DNA of 64,000 nt, taken from Stenopsyche tienmushanensis (taxonomy: Eukaryota > Arthropoda > Insecta > Trichoptera > Stenopsychidae). The stretch is from assembly GCA_008973525.1 (NCBI GenBank), contig WACJ01000124.1, positions 3,472,001-3,536,000 of the forward strand, read 5' to 3'. Made by a program: the position numbers and the translations under genes. Every line of letters starts with the position of its first letter. The stretch's first letter is position 1. The notes below the pieces were generated by a model. The model did no database searches. It was not told where the DNA came from and saw nothing but the letters and a program-made list of their open reading frames with translations. Positions 49,561-61,400 of the stretch are shown here, one piece after another.

Positions 49561-51503
49561 TCATTGTGATATAAAAATTATAATAATATTATGTAAAAAA
49601 TTATATTGATTCATGAAAAATTGGCTCAATAAAAAGGGATGTATTTTTTTATTATTACCTTCCGATCCACATAAAAAAAATATTCGCCATCAATGTTTCA
49701 AATTTAAAAATCTTTTTATGAATACATTTTGAATGTGCATGTGATAAATGAAAAATTGTATACATTATTTAAACGATTCGCACAGCAAATTAATCTAGCG
49801 AACGCCCGTATTCAAATTGCAGCTTTGTGGACTCACTTTGCACCGCGCATGGACCATTGTGCCCTGTATTTATTTTATATTTTTGCTGACTTAAAGAGGA
49901 ATTTTGTCCGCATAAAATTTAATTGTTTTAGAATCGAGTCGGACGCGTTGATAAATTGTGTTCGGTAACTTTCCCCCTGCGGATTTTTTTTCAATCATTT
50001 TTTAATCCCTGTGGGTTTTATTGTTTTACTAGTCTCCGGCTTGTGCCCGGATAGTTTCTTTTTATGGCTTGACAATCAAACTTTTGTTTCGTCTATTTTC
50101 GCAGCAATACAAGTTACACATTGCGACGCAAAAGTTATAATCTAATATGAGACGGTAAACAGAGTTCGCATCTTCTTCGGCGAAGTTATGCTGTATCATA
50201 ATAAACAAGGCGAATTCTTCCGCATCCGAGGCAATTTGGAGGCTCAATTTTTCTTCGGCAGCGGGTGTTAAAATTTTATCGAAGAGGAGCGGTGCTAAGT
50301 TGGCGGGGTGACAGATGATCGCGAAGGAAAAAAACTTAAGGAGCTTTCGTTGTTTATTATCTAAAAGCATCTTTTTGTCGGCGCCATTCTGGAGTCTGGA
50401 GCATCTGGCTGGCACATTGGTTTTAATTATTTGGCTTTGACACAAGTGTTGTGTTTTTGACGACGTTTTCCAACTGTTAAGCCGCAGAGGGCATTAATTG
50501 TGCAGTCAGATTGTAAGGAACATCTTGATTTTATTTTATTATTACGAGTAATACAAATGCCGCGTTATTTGATGCATTCCTATGTAATGCGAAGGAAGTC
50601 GTTTTTGCTAAATTTATCATTTTTCTTGAAAGGCAATATTGCGAGAAAGGATAACTTTGGTCGTTTCTATATTAGTTCCGAAAGTCGTTTGGCGCTTCTG
50701 CAATGTCAACACTTTTGAAATTATATCATATTGATCAAATAATAAATTTTACCACAATTCACAGAAAATATTTAACTTGCTTTATTCATTCAAATGTGGT
50801 TATTTGATTAATCCGTTATTATTTTCAAACATCATAATTACTTCTATTAAGCCATTCAATTTAATTTTCAATGGTTTAGATTACATTAAATAAATTAAAT
50901 TAACAAATTCCCGACGTTTTCCCGACAAAAGCATTGTCTTTCGCCTGATGCAGGTCGTATTATTGCTTTAGACTATTTTTTAAAAGCTAATGAATCACAT
51001 GGTTTAGACGCACATATGCGTAACCTAACGAATATGTTTCGTTAGACCTTTTTTGAGGCCAATGAATCACATAGCTAAAGATGCACGGGCGCATCTCCCG
51101 CGTCTACAGACAGTACACGAAAGACGCGCATAGACGTAACCCGACGGGAATGTGTTAATTGGTTGAAACTGAAAATGTTCTTCAAGAGATACATTAACTG
51201 ACCACATGTCTTGATTCTTTTATTTGGAAGAACTTTAATATATTAAATGTAATAAACATTATTGGAGATCCGAAGGCTGAAATAAAACAGTCGATAATGA
51301 AAAGTTCCTGAAAATAACCATGCCCACGAATGTTGAGTGATTTTATAAATTCTGATGAAACTTCGGAAACCATTACAGTTGAAATAGTTAGCCTAATGAA
51401 TGAACTTAATGATGATGTCAAAAACGAAGATGCTAATGAATTGATTGATTGAATTTCACTAACTGTCAAACGACTTCTTAGCTGAGCTATAAGAGTTAAA
51501 TGT

Positions 51504-51540
51504 AATGCACAATGAAAGTGTAAATGATGCATTGTGCATT
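51504..51540. repeat. 11-bp perfect hairpin, 15-nt loop
   Basis: AATGCACAATG at 51504-51514 pairs perfectly with CATTGTGCATT at 51530-51540, followed by a short T run. It could be a small foldback remnant or a chance palindrome; nothing shows that it is transcribed. Confidence 0.4.
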
Positions 51541-51564
51541 TTTTGACTATCGTGGAAGAATATG

Positions 51565-51890
51565 ATTAGGGCAATTTAGAAAGACAGCATGTTATAGAAC
51601 TCCGTTTTTCTATCAGGCTGTGATGTTGCTGGACGAATGGATGGGAATAGACGGGCGTCGAATAGAAAGACTGTCTTCTCTAAATAACTATTTATTCCAC
51701 ACGAGAGAGAAAGATCTGGCTTCAGGAGGGACGCCCTCCCGCAGCCAAGGCTAACCGATGACTCTCCCGCCTCCTGCGCGTCACTATCTAACCGGCAATG
51801 GTGCACGCGCAAGAGGAGATCCATCGGTATGCAGGTGCAATGTCTCCGTAGGGCCACAAGAGATGGCTCTGTTAAAATGACATATAGCAC
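51565..51890 (-). repeat. GC-rich segment, possible solo LTR
   Basis: A sharply GC-richer block in AT-rich DNA. On the minus strand it reads a GC-rich first half, then a Cys/Ser-like CTTTCTCTCTCGTGTGG, an AATAAA polyadenylation signal at about 51690, and a tail ending near GTTCTATAACA. That order resembles U3-R-U5 of a retrotransposon LTR. I could not fix TG...CA ends or a target duplication. No pol sequence adjoins it. An unrelated GC-rich island remains possible. Confidence 0.25.
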
Positions 51891-52231
51891 CTAAAGAGAG
51901 ACGGAAGATGTCACTGTTAATCTGGTGAATTAAATCTGCTCAGATTTACAGGACACTACTACTATAATATAATGAAGATTTTTATATAATAAAAATAGTT
52001 TTATAAAGAGTGATAATTTTGTATCCATTGGAACGCTAGAAAAATAACACATAACTCATGTTTGCTTTTCGCCTATTCGATGCATGATCTATCCATTGAC
52101 ATTTCAAACGCTTTCCACTCATAATAACATCTCATTATTCTTACTCACACATTTATGCTTGTACATCGATCGTTGCTCAACATGGGGATATTAAAATAAA
52201 ATAGCGTACTTCTATCATCTGCTTAGCAAAA

Positions 52232-52251
52232 GAATACTTTCGAAAGTATTC
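52232..52251. other. 20-bp perfect palindrome
   Basis: GAATACTTTCGAAAGTATTC is a complete inverted repeat without spacer. It could bind a homodimeric protein or be the centre of a lost foldback element. No second copy was noticed. Confidence 0.5.
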
Positions 52252-55029
52252 CATTATGATATAATTCTATATTGAAAACCCGAAACCGTCTGCTGGAGGG
52301 AAATACAATCTGTTTTTTTTTATGCTTTAGCTCGAGATACAAAACATTTTTTTATGTTTTTCTGGAATGATTTAGTAAAAGTTTTCCACGGGCATATCAA
52401 TTCTCATTGAATTCGAATCTTTCTTTTGAGCCGAACTGTACCGAAACTTTTTTTTTAGCCTGCGCCAACTTTTCTATAAGACATAGATCTTCAATACTTT
52501 CTTCGGAACTCTTTTCGCGACGCTTTGCTTTTGAATTTATTACATCGCGTTTATCATTGTCTATCAATAATACGCTGATGATATATTCAATTTCGTTTTT
52601 GGTGATATTTATCAGGAATTATGAAAGAATGGTGGCATTCCATGTGTGTGGAATTAGCGCAAGACGCCTAATCCTCATTAGTGACATATCTAATTGCTTT
52701 CTGGCGATGCTGGCACCCTTGAGTTGTACGAGAAAGGGTTCAGATCTCTTAATCGTCTTGTTTCGCATGTCTTACTCCATCCACATGTTCTCCAACTTCC
52801 ATCATACAGATACGTTATTAATTCTAAGCAGCTCTTATATGCCGACATTTCTTAAATGGGGACTTTATCTCTTTTCCACCACTCGAAAATTTGGTCTTTC
52901 TCATCCAGGAAATTGAAATCCCGCAACAAAGTTTCCCACACTTTATAACACCGCTGCGACCCAATTTTCATATTTTATCGTTCCATAATATCTTAATACA
53001 GTGAAATAGTTGGTGAATTTTAGCAAACTTCAACGCTCATGAATTTATTAACTCCAATTAATAACGTTTGATGTAATAAAGGATTTGTATTAATTTCATA
53101 CTACAATATTTGGCTTGACAGAACGAAGTTTTAATTAGGCCATAATCCTTATTTGGACTAAATCAATTCGGTTTGGAGGCACACAAAGGCTAATTACTGC
53201 TTAAATACCTTCAGCAAATTTTCAATATAGCAAATGGAATGTCAATCTTTCAATCTTGAAAGAAAACAATATATTTCTACCGGAAAGAAGGAACGACTCG
53301 AACGATGCTTCCGAGAGTAATCACCATGAAAAAGGGATGAATGACAGTTAAATTAGAAAAGACTTCACCCTAATGGTGGTTGCACAAATCAACTTGTAGA
53401 TACATATACTGTACAGAACATAAATTTTGCAAACTCCGTAAAATTACAATTTACACAGCATTGATTCGATGATGCATCTGTATGCAATAATTCAGTGCTG
53501 CATTTAATGTTGTTAGCTGCATTCGAAACCAATCACATCAGCTTCTGTAAATAGCATTATATTCCAAATGCATATTTCTCGTAATTAATTTATTGGTTGT
53601 TTGTGAGGGTACATTCAGTTCTGAAAACTATCCTTATTATGCATAAATCAATTCATGATTGAATTCGTCGTTTATGATACTAATGAGAAAATGTTATAAA
53701 TACATTTCATGAAATTTTGTAATTGATTCAACAATTTGCAAAGGCTTTATGGGAGCATTGGCTAAACATTTGGACATGGTTTTTCATAGCGTATATGTAT
53801 ATATTTTTAAAAATGTGTTCATCAGCCACATATCCTGTAGATTTGAACCCAAGATGATTGAGTTACTAGTCCGTTTGCTCAATCGGGGGACAGATACAAT
53901 TATTAATTATATTATAAAGAATATCCTGAAGAATAATCGTATGAACTACAAGAAGAACTTCCCAATATCGTCACAACTCTTACACACAAGGATTTAATCT
54001 GCTACCAACAAAATATATAACAACTGTTAACAAAAATTAGTTGTGTAGAAATGGGTGCAAAATTTCAGATGCTGCTTGTATTTATTACAATGCTATAACC
54101 ATAAATAAAAAACATACAAACATTTTTCTAAAATAAATTACTCAAAAACATAGTTTATAATAGTAGTAATTCAAATAATATTGTATTTATTCAATAGAAT
54201 ATATGTACAATTATTATATATTTAATGTACTATTATTGTAAGTGATAGCATTTAATTTACAAAGTAGTGGAATCAATCAATATGCCAATCCTCTGTTTGA
54301 TATTAATGGATTATAATTAAGCAAAATACATACTTAATAATAATGTAATATTATTATTTCCCATTCCTCTCCTTAAATTATTGAATTCTGAAATCAATGC
54401 AAAATAAAAATTATTTGTATGGAAGATCCCATGATTGATGTTTATGATATTTAAAAATGTTGATACTATCATTAAATAAGTGGTGTATCCACTCCGATAA
54501 CCAAAGTTGAACATCCGCCCAAATATTGCAGGATCTGAATTGAATTAACATCGAATCATAATTCATATTTATACAATCCATCCATTAAACTTGGGGGGAG
54601 GAGGAACGTCGATTGATATTGGATCTTTGCGATGGTCTGGAAAATGTAGCCTTTGTCATAAAAAAGGACCAAATCGATTCAGCATGAATGAATTTATACC
54701 GATTTCTGGGGGTGGGCACTACTCCAGAAATCTTTGGGTCGCTGATAGGATTAAATGGGCACGCATAAAAACAACCCCTATTTTATATCGAATATTTTGA
54801 AAAGACGCCGTAAAATGAAAACGAAACTAAATACCGGCGGATACGCCTCGGGAAAATTGTGCATTAACACGTTGTGGTCCGGATGGCGTGTTGAATATCA
54901 GTAAATATTCAGATTTGTAAAATATCGTGCATGCGTGAGTTTCTATTTGATTAAGTGTCATTTGAGCTTTCCACCTAAAAAAAAATATTTTGATATCATT
55001 ATTTGTTCTTCAAGTTACAATATAATTCA

Positions 55030-55674
55030 TTAACCTGTTAAGTGGGCGTGACGTATATTTACGTCCAACGTAAATTGCATCTAAATTGGTTAGGACGTAT
55101 ATATGCGTCATCGAAATATATGTTGAATCCTAAAGCAGGCGGGACTTTTTGTTTTGTTTTTGTTGGAGTGTATGGAGCATAAGATAAGATTCAAAGGCAA
55201 ACTTATAGTTTTAAAATGGAAGGACAAAAAAAGACGTATTGATGCTCAGTTCAGACAACATAGTAAAAAGCCAACCTATGCCATCAAAAAACAGCATTAC
55301 ACCTAAACCCTCACGCTTAGTTGAAAGGCGTTTTGAAAGAACTATATGTCAACAACTGTTTTAAAATATATCACACAGATGTTGAGTTTTGAATTTACGT
55401 ATGAATATATTTTATTTTGTTAAAATCTATGTTTCCATATTTTTTATGTGTTTATTGTTTTTGGATTTATTAACTTCTCTATATGTATATATATCTAAGT
55501 AAATATAAAAATATATGTTTCATTGATTTTTAATAAATTCTAAGCATCGTTAAAAAAATTAATAATATGAATTCACGCCAGGTGGGCGGGACGTATATAT
55601 ACGTCCTAACAAAAATGTGCGCGCCCACTATATGTTGTGTTATTGAAAAGGAGCTTCCCCACTTACCAGGTTAA
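55030..55674 (+). mobile_element. piggyBac-type deletion derivative, TTAA TSD
   Basis: TTAA at 55030-55033 and 55671-55674 flank 637 bp with inverted ends CCTGTTAAGTGGG and CCCCACTTACCAGG. Subterminal ACGTATAT...ACGTCC motifs are present on both sides, one a perfect 18-bp palindrome at 55589-55606. Between them is the 3' part of a piggyBac transposase gene (55181-55364). This is a typical internally deleted element. Confidence 0.85.
55181..55364 (+). pseudogene. piggyBac transposase 3' fragment, frameshifted
   Basis: KIRFKGKLIVLKWKDKK is the conserved K-W-K-D-K piggyBac block. At the A7 run around 55227-55233 the frame shifts by one base and continues DVLMLSSDNIVK, then PKPSRLVERRF (the conserved R-L-x-x-R-H/R-F motif), and ends at TAA 55362-55364. 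The catalytic Asp residues upstream are deleted and the C-terminal Cys-rich finger is absent. Confidence 0.8.
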
Positions 55675-56214
55675 TAATATTTATAACGAAAATTTTAAAT
55701 AAATTTAATAATAAATATATACATTATGAATTATGAGCACATCAATCGTTTACTGAATGAAAAAATCCTTTTTATTAAAAAACAATCCTTATTATTTATC
55801 CTGAAACAGCGCTCTGAATTGTGGACGCATTGTTGTTATTGATCGAGTATGAGCAAACGCGGTACCCCCTTCGAACAAAGCTTTCTCATGGACAAATGGT
55901 GATGCAAAGTCGTGAATAAACTGCTTTCTGATAGAGCAGAGTACGAATAACACTTGCCATTGCTTTTCTTGAACGGTATTTTTCTGCAAATCAACGCTTT
56001 ATCAACACACGAATTTCAAGTTTTTCTATTGTTTTGAAAATGAAAAAAATAGCGTCACTAAAACCACATGTCGCATTTTGGTCGTCCGTGTTTCGGTTTT
56101 TGTTACAATATCACATAGCTATTCCTTCCGTTTATGCACCGACTATCGAATTTGGCCCCCGTGAGAAAAAACACTGATTCAGGCTGGGCGACGATAGTGT
56201 TAAATATATGCTTT

Positions 56215-56335
56215 ATACGCACTGCTACGATTCTGACAGATAAGTGGATTTGTACAGATGATAAGTGGCGGATAAGCGAATATAGCATCTAAGACTATGA
56301 AGATTTTAAATTAACTTACTACTCAAGGGTTAAAA
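56215..56335 (+). repeat. Three-copy dispersed repeat, partial copy
   Basis: It matches the reverse complement of about 1394-1508, with AAGTGGATTTGTAC, GAATATAGCAT and CTACTCAA in the same order. It covers the part of the family that the copy at 23163-23412 lacks. Confidence 0.6.
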
Positions 56336-58417
56336 ATCATATGGAATTATCAATAATGACGCCAACTATATGGTCATATTACGAAATTATCGAATGATGT
56401 ATTATTAAAAAAAACTGTATTCAATGTTCACCTATTCTGCCCCGGATGGAATGGGATAATGGATCGTAAGGTACAAACATCGATCGTAAGAGACACGTTA
56501 TATAAAGTCTTGCTGCAACAATTCGCAAGTATTTATCGGCGATATTTCATAATAAAAAATTGCGAATTCGGAAATCGATCAATATGTAACTTGACAGGTT
56601 TTCAAAGTCCCAAAAAAGCAACCAACGACATACTCTCCGCGCAGAAATATTTCAGCAACGTTCCGTAAAATAACGGCGCATACAACTTTTTGCGGGAATT
56701 TACGATTCCAGGACGCTGTGGAACATTTGTGCAATTTTGCTAAAGATGACACATGCATCTGATTATAGTGCAGTAGCGTGCCAGCGCCCATTCGTGCCTC
56801 CATCAATTGCTGAAACATTCGAATAAATTTATCCGCATAGTTCGTGACCCAACTTGTCTCGAATGCGAATAAACATTTACCTATTGGAATATGATGTGAA
56901 TAATTAAACCATTACTTTCATCCCCTCGGGGCTTGCACGCCGTAAGGGATGTACTTTTTTCCAACAGCCCCTATAAGAATCATTCAGCGTTAATAATAAA
57001 CATGCACCAAATGTGCTGTAGCGCCGAAAGAAAGCAATTAGAAAATGGTTTCACCATTAATTACCTATCAAATGCAGAATTAATTTGCAAATCTACTCTC
57101 GTTTTTTTTATCATATGCGAATTTACAAACACATCGTTACATGTATAAAATCAATGAATGTTAAAGCGTTGATCCGCTCATGACGTATTTAACACCACAA
57201 TAAGCCGAATTTATGGCTTCTCAAACAATTTGATAAATTGTCCAAATCTAACGACGGAACTATTTGATTCGGACGAATTTGGCATCGATTTTGTGAAATT
57301 TCGTCCAACAACTAAGCTGAATTTTACACGAGACTTCCTTTTCATAACGATATTATATTCGACTCAATTTACTTCAATAGTATTTTCGACTAGGAGTCAG
57401 ATGTCTGAGAGCGCTCAAATTATTGAAGCGAACCGCTGATAAGCCTGGCTTAATTAGGTTAACCATTCGTCATGCTTTTGTTGGGACAAGTATCATATTC
57501 AATGTATTAATCTCTGAATGTAATTGTGATTCAACGTGATTCACATCACATCTACTATTATAAATTCAGGATTAATTAATCCACAATTAATATCAAAATC
57601 CACCTTTAACCATAATATTAATAGTGAATTTTCAATAGAAATACCATTTAAAAAAATATTATAGTATCCTATTGAACAAAATCGTCAAATTAAATCTAAG
57701 AATTTCAAGCAATTAACCCTTAACCTCTTCGATGAACGCCATTGGTCTTCATTTATCACAGCAATGAGATCGATCGAAATGTTATTAATAATTTCCATAT
57801 TGAATATGAATACATTCAGAATTTCAAGAAGTCTTCTTCGTTGTGTTTGATTATTGCCATAAATTGCTCAGACACTATTGTGTTAATTTTAAAACGTCAT
57901 GTCAAATAAGTTGACGATTGTCAAACTCAACAGACTTCGTATAAAGTTAAATGTAAGATCTCACCTAAACTTCTGCTTGCGAATTGGCTGAATACATCTT
58001 CAATTTTCACAGAAAATTGTCTCTCAACAAATTTAAGGATGAACATCCGGGATAACTGATTAAAACAGTTGATTCCTCGAAAGATCGCGCGAATGAAAAT
58101 CGCATGAAAATTCATTAAGCCGACATTGTGTTCCTATATTTAAATTAAGTTCGGGAAATATCTAATTATTATGATTCGCAAAAATCTTCATTTGAATATG
58201 CAAATACGATTTAAACTCAAAATAATGAATATTTAAAACGTACAATACGCGGTTTTCTTGCCAATTGCTTAGTGACGAGGGATACTTATTGGTCTTAAAT
58301 TCTATTCTATAAAATAAATTCGAGACAACCCTAATTAATAATCAACATTAATGGCATATCTATAATATTAACAAAAAATATGTATTATTTGTTGAATAGA
58401 TGCATATTGCTAAAATA

Positions 58418-58485
58418 CACAAGTCGCCTTTAGACAATAAAATAGAAAATAGTCAAACAGCTTTTTATGCAATTTCTAATATATC
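58418..58485 (+). repeat. Dispersed repeat pair member B
   Basis: Second copy of the block at 6336-6400 (ACAAGTCGCCTTTAGACAAT and following), in the same orientation; flanks diverge within about 40 bases. Confidence 0.5.
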
Positions 58486-61400
58486 TAAATTGGCTCCGTT
58501 AATTTTAAAACTTGAAGATATTATTATTTGTCCATATGTTATAACAACATGTTTTATACAGTTTATGTAGTATTGCAACAATTGATAATAAAATGAGCGC
58601 TTGCCGTGATTTATAAATTTGCATATAAGATAGGATCATGCAATTCATAGGGGTGGGCTGTCATCCCCATTCTGCATCCACCCCAGCTTTAGAGCTTCTT
58701 AGGCTGGATAGAATCACTAATTTGTCCTCAATCATGATGCAATCATTCAATCGTATCAGTCGATAATGCGATTGCTCGCAGCGACATCTATTATCGTCCG
58801 ATAAATTACACGATTGCATCGCCGATAGCAAAATACATTGCGATTAATCCGAAACAATTCCTGGTTATGGCGAATTAATTAAATTAATATTCCGAAAATG
58901 AAGCAGGTAATATTGCCTTCGCAGAGCGTGAAATGAATTCGTGCCTAGTGGGGTGGGCTTAATAAAATCTACCGGGCGCAAAAGGATATCCATATTTTCA
59001 AATTAAGGGTTAATTATGTACGTTATCGTTGTCATTTGAATTTGTAATTAAATTTGTAAAAAATTCGGATATAATTTTAAACGAAGGCAATAAAGTATCT
59101 GAAGAGCAAAGCAAGCTATAGTCTGTGTATTTGTTCTGCAGTATGAGAGCTTTCAATTGAGCAAACATAGTATTGGCCAACGGGAGCTTTTCCAGGAAGC
59201 TTTATCCAGATATTGGACGAATTACCAAGAAACGGGGTTTCGATATTGATTTAAAATGCTTTAATTATTTGCTCGGATGTCAAATGCAGGAATACGTAAT
59301 GGCATTCGTCCATTTTTTATTAGTTCCTTTTTAAAATTATATAAAAGATCACTTATTGTAAATGTTATGTAATATTTTTTATTTATTATATATATATATG
59401 TTATATGTTTACTGTTTATTTCTTCAATTATGACATTCCACCCCTTAATTTGTCTTTGTTGAACGCGAAATTTGGTACAATAAAAATCTATTAACATATC
59501 ATTTGTCCAACGTTTCAATTAGTCTATTACATATTAAAGCCCTGAAACATCAATCATCTTATAATACCTGTGCTTTATGGCATATCAAAGTCATTAACAT
59601 GTAACAACTCCCTCAGGCTATGATTGCAATATTATTTATTCGTACTTCAATATCATACCTAGTTATCACTCAAAATGCACCCTAAATTATTTGCGCTCTT
59701 TGAAGTGCTCAATCTCCTGAATAACGGCTGTTGTAAACAGAACGTCTGCAGATGTATGATTCGTTTTCTTTGTGTGTATTTAGTTTCAAGGAATATCTGT
59801 TGCAGTCCTCTAAAGACTGTCTAACGTGCTTTATTAATTAATATCTGCAGACAAACTGCATGCAAAAAGTTACTCAACAATCCCATTAATATTGAAAATA
59901 TATTTATAATATCAAATATATTAATTGATAAATTGTCAAATTAAGTAGAACTAGTTTGGTTTTATTGCCAATTTATTAATAATAGCCCTCTAATTTTACT
60001 TGAATATCAACTTATATTGTATTAGGAGGACCCGAAAGTATTCGGAATTTTTGAGAGTTTATGTTTGAGTTTAGTTTGTGTCCAGATACAGTGATGGAAA
60101 CATCTTTGTGAGTTATTTTTTTTCTAAAACTTTTGTTAAACATTATTTTATTGTACGATGATCTAGCGGTTTGCCAATTTATAAAATAACTAATTGGTTG
60201 AAATGGATGTAACAATAATTTGGAGCAGCGATTGATTATAAAAATGTAAGTACTCTTTTTGGTCGTGTTTTTGTGGCTTAAAAGTCAATTTAAAATACTA
60301 AAGTCCTTTTGTTAATGATATTGAGCAATATTTTTGCGTTTTTATTAAATATGATCATGGCTAACTGGAACACAAATCTATTAAGAGCATCGTTTATGAG
60401 AAGATTAATTGTAATCATTGTCATTGTTAAGTAAGCCGCCCGAACGTCTTATGGTTCTGTAATGGATTCATCCCGATGAATGATGAATTTTTAATACGCC
60501 ATGAGCACCATGAACGATCTCGTTCTGTAAATAAATTATTAGCGGTCCCTAAAGTGCAAAAACGCGTCTGTTTCTATTCGGCGAAACATCTCGTTATTCC
60601 ATCTCAGCAGAAAAAAGTAACGAGCGGTCCTCCTTATCTGCTTCGTATCGGGTCGCATTATTCCAGACTTCTTTCCGCACGGGTTGGCAAATTTCGGGAA
60701 CGGCAGCATCCCCAAATTACATTCGACTCGTATACGAAATTAGAGGGCCGTGTAAGTGTCAAATGTGGCTTGTAATGTTAACATGTCAGCGGCGCAATGA
60801 GGGTCAAGCATCCAAATGGCCACCCGTTCGTCAGCCGCAAGAATGCTAATGTTGGCATGACCGGCAGGATTCTGGGATATTGAAAGCAATTTCGGCTGGC
60901 TGTTATTTATGGGCAGGAATATAAGGACACGTTTATTCAGTTGGAGCACGTGTGGCCTGGGCACGCGGCTGTGGCACCTGCAGATCCAACCACTGCCCAA
61001 ATAGGCAGCCTCCGCCCAAAAAGAAGGCTTATAACTTCACTCCTGAGTGTGTACACGGAAAAAACATTAATTTTTAAACAAGGTGTGCGTGAGTCAGAAA
61101 TGGGAAACTAATGGTCTGGCAAACAGGTTAAAAAAATGCTCATAATAACCAGTTAAGCATCGGCAAAGATCCTTCTCCGACAGCTGGTCACGTGACCAAT
61201 CCTTTCGGGTACTTATTTTAATTTGAGCACCATATGCTTCCATAAATTAACCCATTAAAGCAATCTCCAGGATCGGAACCACAACTTTAAGATTTTCATC
61301 TTCAGGCTAAAATCATGGTGCATTTGAAGAAATTTATAAAGGGAACTTATGAGTATAAAGTAACTTATATATTTATCGCCATTTGATCAAAATTCATGGG

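Noticed and set aside
51330..51454. Acidic + strand peptide as a Tigger/CENP-B-type fragment
   Set aside because: Only about 40 codons, stops on both sides and no diagnostic motif.
52407..52916. 170-codon + strand frame
   Set aside because: It starts at TTG, is Ser/Leu/Phe-rich and looks like the antisense of hydrophilic coding-like pieces on the other strand; no family recognised.
60740..61000. Minus-strand frame containing NPAG, considered as a MIP exon
   Set aside because: On the wrong strand for bib, and the context around NPA does not match either aquaporin loop.
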